NCBI GenBank assembly: GCA_027859085.1
Contig: JAQIBJ010000015.1
Span: forward strand, 1 to 47,672
From: Mycoplasmatota bacterium
GTDB taxonomy: Bacteria > Bacillota_I > Bacilli_A > Izemoplasmatales > Hujiaoplasmataceae
DNA length: 47,672 bases
Reading direction: 5' to 3'
This document shows, piece by piece, positions 7,444 through 15,676 of this stretch (the first letter of the stretch is position 1; each line of letters starts with the position of its first letter). The notes beneath the pieces were generated by a model. The model ran no database searches. It had not been told where the DNA came from and saw only the letters and a program-made list of their open reading frames with translations. A program made the translations under genes and the position numbers.

Positions 7444-7467
7444 TGACTCCTATAGTGACTCCCATAG
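7444..7467. repeat. tandem 12-nt repeat resembling a different arm site
   Basis: TGACTCCTATAG is followed directly by TGACTCCCATAG. The period matches that of the TTTGACCC arm repeats, but the sequence differs and no tRNA fragment adjoins it. Confidence 0.45.
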
Positions 7468-7640
7468 ATTTTTTCTTAAAACCATCTGAATACTTCCTTA
7501 ATATTAAAAAAAATTATGATATAAACGACTAACAAAAAAGATTTTTTATTGCTACTAATAATGAACCTTTTCTTTATACAGAAACAACAGTATTGAAATC
7601 AATTATTATCATCTGTTTTACCCATTAAATTACAATTATG

Positions 7641-8021
7641 TTATTTTTTACTCAATAAAAAAAACTTAACACCACAATATATGGGATAAATAGAATAGAA
7701 AAATACAATTAGCATTAGCAATGGATCTAGCATTAGCAATGGATCAATTAATTGTAACAGAAAAAAAATAATGCTGGTAATTTCCAATAAAAGCCATATA
7801 ATTAATAATCCAATAACTGAGAACTTAATGTTTCCAATATTTCTCTTATTTTGAATAATAATGGCTAATCCAAAAATAAGCAGCAACCCACCTATAATAA
7901 CAGTCGGAATGAGCATAAGATAATCATTCCACATTAGAGCTCTAAGTAAATAAAAATATAAAGATGATGACCCTGAAATTATAGAAAATATTGCTAATTT
8001 TTTTGCATACACAGTATTCAT
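7641..8021 (-). CDS. hypothetical four-helix membrane protein, accessory unit
   Basis: 126 residues, almost all hydrophobic, with probable helices near 9-27, 34-53, 65-87 and 98-118 and a basic C-terminus. The last helix contains a duplicated DPLLML (6 residues), caused by a tandem 18-nt repeat at 7711-7746. No family recognised. AGGGG precedes the ATG. It follows the 225-aa membrane gene by 84 nt and lies with it between copies F and E. Confidence 0.55.
   Translation of the reverse strand: MNTVYAKKLAIFSIISGSSSLYFYLLRALMWNDYLMLIPTVIIGGLLLIFGLAIIIQNKRNIGNIKFSVIGLLIIWLLLEITSIIFFLLQLIDPLLMLDPLLMLIVFFYSIYPIYCGVKFFLLSKK
7711..7746. repeat. tandem 18-nt duplication inside the 126-aa gene
   Basis: Two adjacent units 7711-7728 and 7729-7746 differ only at the last base. 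The frame is kept, adding six residues to a membrane helix. It looks like a recent slippage event. Confidence 0.85.
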
Positions 8022-8105
8022 ATTTATTTTCCCCTAACATGTTTTAGTAAGTTATTTTTATAATTAATATCCAAATAATTATCTAGCATAGATACTAAAA
8101 TGATA

Positions 8106-8783
8106 TCACACTATAGTTTTATTCAGTATCATCAATCTAAATACTTCAAAGGTGAAGTATATAATTGTTATATAAAGTGTTATCATCAACAAATTGTCGC
8201 ACCATAATAAAATTCCGAAAACTATTAACATAAAAATAACTAGTAGCAATAGAAAGACTCTTCTTACATTTTTTGACTTTTCCTGCGATATTTTTTTCTT
8301 TAAAGAAATATCCATTTTTACTTCAGAATGAATGTCCTTCATCAAAAAAACAAGGACAAAAAGCATAATTTCTATTGTATATATTCCAGTATTTCTATAT
8401 GTAACAAAAACTACAAGAGCAAGTATAATTACAAAGACGAAATATGAAGAATACAAAATAACTTTATTGTAAACGAACCTAAGTTTATAAGAAAAAAGCA
8501 ATAGCCAAATATATGAAATATATATGTGTAAGTCATGTGTTAGTTTATTTGTGAACTGTTGTTGCATATTGGCACTAGAGTTAAATATTATAAGTAAAAT
8601 TGCTAAAATTAGTAAACCAATATTCTCTACTTCAATCTTTTTCCTAAAGTAACTGTAAAGTGTTAGAACAAGTGGAATTATGCATAATAAAGCATTATCG
8701 TAGTTTTCAATTATCAGATTAAGACTTATTAATGCTATTACAATTATTAAAAATGGTAAATATAATTTCTCATAAAATTTCAT
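8106..8783 (-). CDS. hypothetical polytopic membrane protein, accessory unit
   Basis: 225 residues from the ATG at 8783. That start is chosen because AGAGG lies about 10 nt upstream; the frame stays open to a TTG at 8900 but without a good ribosome site. About seven hydrophobic segments are interrupted by a basic cytosolic loop (KKKISQEKSKNVRR). No family recognised. First gene of a two-gene membrane-protein unit between copies F and E. The 39 extra codons upstream contain a Gly-rich hydrophobic stretch and may be the remnant of another gene. Confidence 0.5.
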   Translation of the reverse strand: MKFYEKLYLPFLIIVIALISLNLIIENYDNALLCIIPLVLTLYSYFRKKIEVENIGLLILAILLIIFNSSANMQQQFTNKLTHDLHIYISYIWLLLFSYKLRFVYNKVILYSSYFVFVIILALVVFVTYRNTGIYTIEIMLFVLVFLMKDIHSEVKMDISLKKKISQEKSKNVRRVFLLLLVIFMLIVFGILLWCDNLLMITLYITIIYFTFEVFRLMILNKTIV

Positions 8784-8935
8784 ATCAATCATTCCTCTCA
8801 ATCCTTTACCTTGGAGACCAGCAATACTACCCGCACCACAAGTAACAACTGTTATTACGATAACTGCAATTATAGCAGTATCAACTAGACCAATCTTCAA
8901 CCATGAAGGTAAATATCCTGATTAATCTACACACA

Positions 8936-9200
8936 TCACTGGATTTTTTGCACAATATGCAAATGTTTATACTAAATCCTATCAATATTCTAACACAGTC
9001 ATATTCGGTAAATCTATAGGTTCATATATTTTTCTTTATAAATTTGTAATAAGTAACCAATTATTTTGGTTAATATTTATATTTAATAATGAATAAGATT
9101 AGTTTTTTTCTTCTACAATAATTATATACTTATTTTAAATCCATAGCAGACAGATAAAAAAATAGCGAAAATTGAAATAATCAACATCGCTAATTTTGGA
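8936..9200. repeat. diverged third copy of the shared block
   Basis: Starts with CACTGGA and keeps TCTAACACA(A/G)TCAT, GGTAAATCTATAGGTTC and the final AGCGA...TCGCT hairpin, but is much changed in between compared with 696-906 and 4100-4310. 8901-9205 holds no gene. Confidence 0.6.
9164..9191 (-). terminator. terminator after partial tRNA-Val copy F
   Basis: Minus strand AGCGA...TCGCT stem followed by a T run, as after copies A and C. Confidence 0.6.
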
Positions 9201-9205
9201 TATTA

Positions 9206-9341
9206 TGGTGGAACTAGAGGGACTTGAACCCACGACCCCTTGCACGTCAAGCAAATGTTCTACCCATTAAAAAGGTCTAAGAATAGGCGTTTATTAAATC
9301 AATAAAACAGTTTGACCCTTATTTTGACCCTTATTTGACCC
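9206..9341 (-). mobile_element. attachment site copy F: tRNA-Val 3' fragment plus arm repeats
   Basis: 9206-9257 matches the tRNA-Val 3' part with one change. Upstream on the minus strand AATGGGTAGAACATTTGC resembles the D-loop and D-stem of the tRNA with changes. The palindrome variant GTCTAAGAATAGGC is at 9275-9288. TTTGACCC repeats begin at 9311, 9323 and 9334. Confidence 0.88.
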
Positions 9342-9393
9342 TTGTAAATTTAATGAATTTTTCCTTGACTTAATATCATTTTCTTTAAATTTA

Positions 9394-9414
9394 GGGAGCG
9401 AATTTTACGCTCCC
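9394..9414. terminator. hairpin at the 3' end of the 153-aa unit
   Basis: Perfect seven-pair stem GGGAGCG/CGCTCCC with a seven-base loop between the arm repeats of copy F and the gene at 9460. The T tract is poor on both sides. Confidence 0.5.
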
Positions 9415-9459
9415 TATTATTAATATCATATACTAATTAATTGTAAAAATACTATGTAA

Positions 9460-9921
9460 CTAGTTAATAGTAGTCTCTAAATCTATTTCTAACTCAGAAA
9501 CTACTTCTCTCGTCTTTTTGTTACTAACAAGTAATATCTTCTTTACAGTTTTTTCTTCTGAAAACAAAATCTCAAATCCGTTTGTATTTCCTAAAGTATG
9601 AGTTGGCACTTTACATTTTTTTATCATTGATATATCGCTAATATTTAAAGTAATTGCTTTACCAAACGGAGGTTTTATCTTAATCAAATCTTCATAAAAT
9701 GTGTATTTCACCAATGTGAATTTCAATACTCCTAATATTAAAGTAATATCCATAGCAAAGATAATTAGAAGTAATATACCAGCGCTAATGAAGTCCTTAC
9801 TATTAATCCCGTCACTAAACTCAACTATACAAGCAAATATAAATGTAATCAATGAAATCAAGATAATTACAAGAGTAAAAATAGAACCCAAACTATGATA
9901 ATAGAAACTCTTCTTTTTCAT
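9460..9921 (-). CDS. membrane protein with PH-like C-terminal part, accessory unit
   Basis: 153 residues from the ATG at 9921; AGAGG lies 8 nt upstream, whereas the GTG three codons earlier overlaps it. Two hydrophobic segments (about 14-34 and 44-66) are followed by a beta-rich segment beginning YTFYEDLIKIKPPFGK. Its spacing resembles bacterial PH-like domains, but the similarity is weak. It is the only gene between the intact tRNA-Val and copy F, so it would be the most recently integrated unit if integration always occurs at the intact tRNA. Confidence 0.55.
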   Translation of the reverse strand: MKKKSFYYHSLGSIFTLVIILISLITFIFACIVEFSDGINSKDFISAGILLLIIFAMDITLILGVLKFTLVKYTFYEDLIKIKPPFGKAITLNISDISMIKKCKVPTHTLGNTNGFEILFSEEKTVKKILLVSNKKTREVVSELEIDLETTIN

Positions 9922-10081
9922 TTTGAACACCTCTAATCAAAAATTATATATCTTAATTCCATCTTAAATTTTATAATTTGATTTCATATTACATTATATC
10001 TTTGAATAAAACAATATACTTTAAGAAAACTATTTAAGTAATTTATTATATGTTATCAACCCAATTCAAAATAATAAAAAA

Positions 10082-10109
10082 AGGATAATACCAAAAAGGT
10101 ATCATTCCT
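10082..10109 (-). terminator. terminator of the tRNA-Val gene
   Basis: Minus strand AGGA..GATACC-TTTTT-GGTATTATCCT followed by seven T, 11 nt after the CCA end. The sequence is shared with the hairpins after copies B and E, so it probably came with the integrated unit. Confidence 0.7.
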
Positions 10110-10120
10110 AAATTTAATTA

Positions 10121-10195
10121 TGGTGGAACTAGAGGGACTTGAACCCACGACCCCTTGCACGTCAAGCAAGTGCTCTCCCACTGAGCTATAGTTCC
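10121..10195 (-). tRNA. tRNA-Val (anticodon GAC), intact
   Basis: Complete 75-nt cloverleaf with encoded CCA. Acceptor GGAACTA/TAGTTCC, U8-A9, D arm GCTC-AGTGGGA-GAGC, anticodon stem CTTGC/GCAAG with loop TTGACGT (anticodon GAC, valine GUU/GUC), five-base variable loop, T loop TTCAAGT. The T stem GTGGG/CCCTC has one U-U mismatch, which all six partial copies share. This gene anchors the array: all partial copies lie downstream of its 3' end, in the same orientation. No TTTGACCC repeats are upstream of it, as expected for the original target half. Confidence 0.93.
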
Positions 10196-10240
10196 AAATG
10201 TCTATATACTATTATACACAAATTTTATTGAAAGTAAATT

Positions 10241-10266
10241 AAAAGCAACAAATTAATGTTGCTTTT
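10241..10266 (-). terminator. pyrG terminator
   Basis: Minus strand AAAAGCAACA-TTAAT-TTGTTGCTTTT followed by AATTT, just after the pyrG stop codon. Confidence 0.7.
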
Positions 10267-10270
10267 ATTT

Positions 10271-11966
<1,696 letters not shown>

Positions 11967-12518
11967 TCATGAATTATCTTTTTTATACACTGATTCCTTT
12001 AAAATACCAACATATGGTAAATTTCGATAATAATCGTCATAATCTAGCCCAAACCCAACCACAAATAATTTCGGTATTGTCACGCCGATATATTTTGGCG
12101 TGTAGGCTTCTATTCTACCTTCTGGTTTATCTAAAAGGGTTGCGACTTCTACAGAAGCTGCACCTCTATAAATTAATAATTCTTTAACAACATTAATGGT
12201 TCTTCCAGTATCGACAATGTCTTCTGCAATAATTACATGACGTCCTTCAACAGATACATCTAAATCTTTTACAATTTTTACGTTACCAACAGATTTTGTC
12301 CCTCCATGATAACTCTTAACACTCATGACCTCATATTCACAATATAGATCAATATGTTTCATTAATTCAGCTAGGAAAGGTAAACAACCATTTAATAATC
12401 CTATAATTAAAGGCTTTTTATCTACATAATCCAGAGTGATTTGTTCTCCTAATTTTTTTGAAACTTTTACTATTTCATCGTGGTTAACCAATACTCTTTC
12501 AATATCTTTTTCTAACAT
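11967..12518 (-). CDS. hpt: hypoxanthine phosphoribosyltransferase
   Basis: 183 residues, typical for the family. It salvages hypoxanthine (and guanine) to nucleotide monophosphates using PRPP. The PRPP-binding loop VIIAEDIVDTGRTINVV (about residues 94-110) is clear. The flexible-loop region MSVKSYHGGT and the C-terminal GFGLDYDDYYRNLPYVGILK are typical. AAGGAGGG lies upstream of the ATG. The gene ends with TGA directly in front of the pyrG promoter. Confidence 0.96.
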   Translation of the reverse strand: MLEKDIERVLVNHDEIVKVSKKLGEQITLDYVDKKPLIIGLLNGCLPFLAELMKHIDLYCEYEVMSVKSYHGGTKSVGNVKIVKDLDVSVEGRHVIIAEDIVDTGRTINVVKELLIYRGAASVEVATLLDKPEGRIEAYTPKYIGVTIPKLFVVGFGLDYDDYYRNLPYVGILKESVYKKDNS

Positions 12519-12729
12519 GGTTATCCCTCCTTTACATTTTTTTATTATACCACCAGTTTCTTTGAAATAAAACCTTTAATTTGTCTATTTATTATATGCT
12601 TTTTATCTATTTGATAAAACCATCTAGGAATATGATTTCATTTTAAAAAAAATCAGTGCTATAATATTAAAAAAGCGTGCACTATGTTAGTTGCTTATAT
12701 ATAAGAATATTTTATAGAGGGAGTATGCC

Positions 12730-14034
12730 ATGAAAAAATATAAAAAGAATAGTATTTCGTTAATCGGTGCCATTGGTCTAGGAACCGGAGTAATGATTAG
12801 TGCGGGAATTTTTGCTTTACTGGGTCAAATCACTGAATTGTCTGGCAATCTTTTCCCATTTGTATTTATAGCTGGTAGTATTGTAACAGCCTTTAGTGCA
12901 TATTCATACATTAAGTTTAGCCATAATTATCCAAGTGCTGGAGGCATAGGTAAATATCTCGTTGAATCCTATGGTAAAGGTGTCATTGCATCATCGGCTG
13001 CTTTGATGATGATATTATCAATGGTTATCAATCAAAGCTTAGTCGCAAGAACCTTTGGTTCTTATACAATGCAACTCTTCGGTGGTCCTAGTAACACATG
13101 GATAATTCCAGCATTAGGTGTAGGATTACTCCTCTTCTCATTAATTATTAATTTATCTGGTAATTTCTTTATTCAAACCTTCTCATCGGTTACGTCTTTT
13201 ATAAAAATACTTGGATTGTTAATTTTTTCATTTGGAGGGCTTTATGCTACTAAATTTGTTTTTCAATTATCTGAAACAACAAGTACTGGACCGGATCCAA
13301 CAATATTTCACTATATTGCCGCTCTTGCTTTATCAGTTCTTGCCTTTAAAGGTTTTACAACCATCACGAATAACGGCGCTGAAATAATAAAACCAAGAAT
13401 AAATGTTGGTAGGGCTATTATAATTTCAATTGTCATTAGTCTTATTGCTTATCTTATTATATCTTTTGCAGTATCAGGTAATTTAACAGTTCCCCAAATC
13501 ATTGCCTCAAAAGATTATGCTTTGGCAGAAGCTGCTAGACCAGCCTTTGGTGGATTTGGATTATGGTTCACAGTAATTCTTGCAATACTTGCAACTGTCA
13601 CAGCAATCATTGCAAGTGTATTTGCAGTTTCAAGACTATTCGCGATGCTTGCAGATATGAAATTAATTCCACATAAGAATATAAGTGAGAACATTAGAAC
13701 TCAACAACAAACCCTATTTTATACAGTTGGTTTGGCAATCATTTTAACTATTTTATTTGATTTAACAAGAATTGCTTCTTTAGGCGCTATCTTATATCTT
13801 ACAATGGATATTATGATCCATTATGGATTGGCTAGAAAACTTAAAGATAAAATCGAAACTAAAAAAGGAATCATTTGGACAGCTATTGTTTTAGACATCA
13901 TTATACTAGGTGCATTCGTATATATTAAAATCATTACTGATTGGTTGGTTGTCGTTGTCGCTATCATCATTATGTTGGCTTTACTAATTATGCAAAATAT
14001 ATTTTTCTACTATCAGAGAAAAACTGAAAATTAA
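12730..14034 (+). CDS. APC-family amino acid permease
   Basis: 434 residues with about 12 hydrophobic helices. The first helix has the APC signature IGAIGLGTGVMISAGIFALLG, with a Gly-rich unwound stretch. A typical helix-3 region (SYIKFSHNYPSAGGIGKYLVES) follows. It should import an amino acid or related compound by proton or solute coupling; the substrate cannot be told. GAGGGAG lies before the ATG. It stands alone, converging with the Crp/Fnr gene across a bidirectional terminator. TATAAT at about 12660 may be its -10 box. Confidence 0.88.
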   Translation: MKKYKKNSISLIGAIGLGTGVMISAGIFALLGQITELSGNLFPFVFIAGSIVTAFSAYSYIKFSHNYPSAGGIGKYLVESYGKGVIASSAALMMILSMVINQSLVARTFGSYTMQLFGGPSNTWIIPALGVGLLLFSLIINLSGNFFIQTFSSVTSFIKILGLLIFSFGGLYATKFVFQLSETTSTGPDPTIFHYIAALALSVLAFKGFTTITNNGAEIIKPRINVGRAIIISIVISLIAYLIISFAVSGNLTVPQIIASKDYALAEAARPAFGGFGLWFTVILAILATVTAIIASVFAVSRLFAMLADMKLIPHKNISENIRTQQQTLFYTVGLAIILTILFDLTRIASLGAILYLTMDIMIHYGLARKLKDKIETKKGIIWTAIVLDIIILGAFVYIKIITDWLVVVVAIIIMLALLIMQNIFFYYQRKTEN

Positions 14035-14046
14035 TATAAATTAAAA

Positions 14047-14069
14047 AAAACCAAATATTATTTGGTTTT
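14047..14069. terminator. bidirectional terminator between permease and Crp/Fnr gene
   Basis: AAAACCAAAT and ATTTGGTTTT form a ten-pair stem around a three-base loop, with A-rich and T-rich flanks that give a U run in both directions. Confidence 0.8.
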
Positions 14070-14074
14070 TTTTA

Positions 14075-14668
14075 TTAATATAATATTTGAATGCAATTAA
14101 GATCATAATCAATTAATCCATTTTTTTTCATTTCGGACAATTCTCTGGAAAGCGAAGGTCTTGCGACGTTAAAATAATTAGCCAATTGTTCTTTTGAATG
14201 AATGGAAATTATTTTTGATTTTTTTTCGATAGATTCGTGATCTAGCCACATCAATATTTTTTCTCTTAAAGAACATTGCATTAGTATCTTATTATGAAAA
14301 TTAAGTTCTAAAGACTTTTCACTTAATTGATTGAGATAGTATATTCTAAAATCATCATTGTTTTTAATGAGCGAATTTATTGAATACTTATCTAAAAATG
14401 AAATCTCAGTATCTTCTATTGCAACTAAGGTTCCAGGAAAATATGGGTGTAAACTATTGATTAGAAAATCACCAAAAATATCATTTTCATTCAGTATTGC
14501 CAATACTCTTTCTTCACCAGAACATGTGAAATGCGTTAACTTTAACTTGCCTGTATGAACAAATCCTATTCGATCACATAAATCGTTTTCTTGATAAACA
14601 GTCATGCCTTTTGAATAATAACATTTTATAGAAAAATGTGACATTAGCTCTTTATTATTATAAATCAT
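14075..14668 (-). CDS. Crp/Fnr-family transcription regulator
   Basis: 197 residues from the ATG at 14668, which has AGAGGTG upstream; an ATG eight codons earlier lacks a site. An N-terminal cyclic-nucleotide-like beta barrel (GMTVYQENDLCDRIGFVHTG through NENDIFGDF) precedes a C-terminal winged helix with recognition segment SKEQLANYFNVARPSLSREL. It has no Fnr-type N-terminal Cys cluster, so it is probably not an iron-sulphur oxygen sensor; the effector is unknown. It is divergent from the transporter genes at 14756-16404, and a palindrome between them fits its operator and possible autoregulation. Confidence 0.88.
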   Translation of the reverse strand: MIYNNKELMSHFSIKCYYSKGMTVYQENDLCDRIGFVHTGKLKLTHFTCSGEERVLAILNENDIFGDFLINSLHPYFPGTLVAIEDTEISFLDKYSINSLIKNNDDFRIYYLNQLSEKSLELNFHNKILMQCSLREKILMWLDHESIEKKSKIISIHSKEQLANYFNVARPSLSRELSEMKKNGLIDYDLNCIQILY

Positions 14669-14684
14669 ATATTTTTCACCTCTT

Positions 14685-14700
14685 TGTAACATAAGTTACA
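14685..14700. promoter_or_regulatory. Crp/Fnr-type operator palindrome
   Basis: TGTAAC-ATAA-GTTACA is a perfect 16-nt inverted repeat of the size used by this family. Its centre (14692.5) is about 41.5 nt upstream of the start site predicted from TATAAT at 14722-14727, the class II activator position. It is also close to the start of the regulator gene. Confidence 0.7.
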
Positions 14701-14721
14701 TACTTTTATCATAATGTTTGC

Positions 14722-14727
14722 TATAAT
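14722..14727 (+). promoter_or_regulatory. -10 box of the transporter operon
   Basis: TATAAT with no good -35 box at 16-18 nt, as expected for an activator-dependent promoter under the palindrome at 14685-14700. Confidence 0.6.
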
Positions 14728-14755
14728 ATGTATATCAAAACAAAAGGAGCGTTTT

Positions 14756-15676
14756 ATGAAAAAAATTCTTTTACTTATAATAATTTTAACATTCACTTTA
14801 CTGGGCTGTCAAACAAAAGAAAGCATCAGTGTAATAGTTCCAAATGGTGGCCCAAGTATTGCTCAAAGTTATATGGAATACAATAATGATCATGATTTTA
14901 TAATTGATAGAGTCAGTGGCCCACAACCTTTAGTGGCAGCATTTACTTCAGAGTCGCATGATATTATTATTGCACCTGTAAATTTAGGCGCAAATCTATA
15001 TCAAAAAGGTAGTCCTTATCAGTTGGCTGGCATTTTAACTTGGTCTAATTTACAAATCATTTCTAGAACTGAAATCAATGATATTCATGATTTAGAAGGA
15101 AAAGATGTGATTGCTTTTGGAGAAGGCGCTATTCCTGAAATGATTATCAACTATTTGTTTGAAAATATTGAATTTGATCAAGATATCAATGTTTTATATG
15201 ATGCATCATCTGCACAAGAAAGTTTTATGAGTTTTATGCAAGATGAGGATTCAATCGCCATTGTATCTGAACCAATAACATCTTCGGCAAGAGACATGGT
15301 TAATCCACTATACATCTTAGATCTTGCAGATATATGGAGCGATTATACCGACGAAGGATTGTTTCCTCTAGCTGGTGTTTTTGTTCATAAAGACTTATCA
15401 CTTAATCAAGTCACAAGTTATCTAGCTCTTTTAGAAGAATCCGCAGTATATGCTAATTTAAACCCAAGTGGTGTTGCTCTTATATGTGAAGAATTGGAAT
15501 ATCCTTTTGAAAAAGAGATTATAGAAGCTTCAATTCCCATGAGCAACATCAATCTAAAAGGCATTGATCAATCGAAAAGTAATATAGAAGACTTTATGAC
15601 TATGATTTATGAATTTAAACCTGAACTGATTGGAAATGCCATTCCCGATGAAGAGTGGTATTATCCATTATCATGA
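14756..15676 (+). CDS. ABC-transporter substrate-binding lipoprotein (NitT/TauT-like)
   Basis: 306 residues from the ATG at 14756, chosen for AGGAG upstream and the signal peptide (MKKILLLIIILTFTLLGC, Cys18 lipobox). The mature part resembles NMT1/SsuA-like binding proteins: an early VIVPNGGPS stretch, then HDIIIAPVNLGANLYQKG and a later LEGKDVIAFGEGAIPE hinge segment. It would capture a small solute at the outer membrane face and deliver it to the permease, whose start overlaps this stop (ATGA). No ATPase gene follows, so an ATPase encoded elsewhere must serve it. The substrate is unknown. Confidence 0.85.
   Translation: MKKILLLIIILTFTLLGCQTKESISVIVPNGGPSIAQSYMEYNNDHDFIIDRVSGPQPLVAAFTSESHDIIIAPVNLGANLYQKGSPYQLAGILTWSNLQIISRTEINDIHDLEGKDVIAFGEGAIPEMIINYLFENIEFDQDINVLYDASSAQESFMSFMQDEDSIAIVSEPITSSARDMVNPLYILDLADIWSDYTDEGLFPLAGVFVHKDLSLNQVTSYLALLEESAVYANLNPSGVALICEELEYPFEKEIIEASIPMSNINLKGIDQSKSNIEDFMTMIYEFKPELIGNAIPDEEWYYPLS

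Noticed and set aside
8784-8900. N-terminal extension of the 225-aa membrane protein from a TTG
   Set aside because: The only good ribosome site (AGAGG) precedes the ATG at 8783, and the TTG has none.
913-9257. Six partial tRNA-Val copies as functional tRNA genes
   Set aside because: All lack the 5' acceptor strand and an intact D arm, so they cannot fold into a tRNA; only 10121-10195 is complete.
1018-9341. TTTGACCC repeats as a CRISPR array
   Set aside because: Repeats are 8-10 nt with 11-12 nt periods and only three per cluster, with no spacers of CRISPR size and no cas genes.
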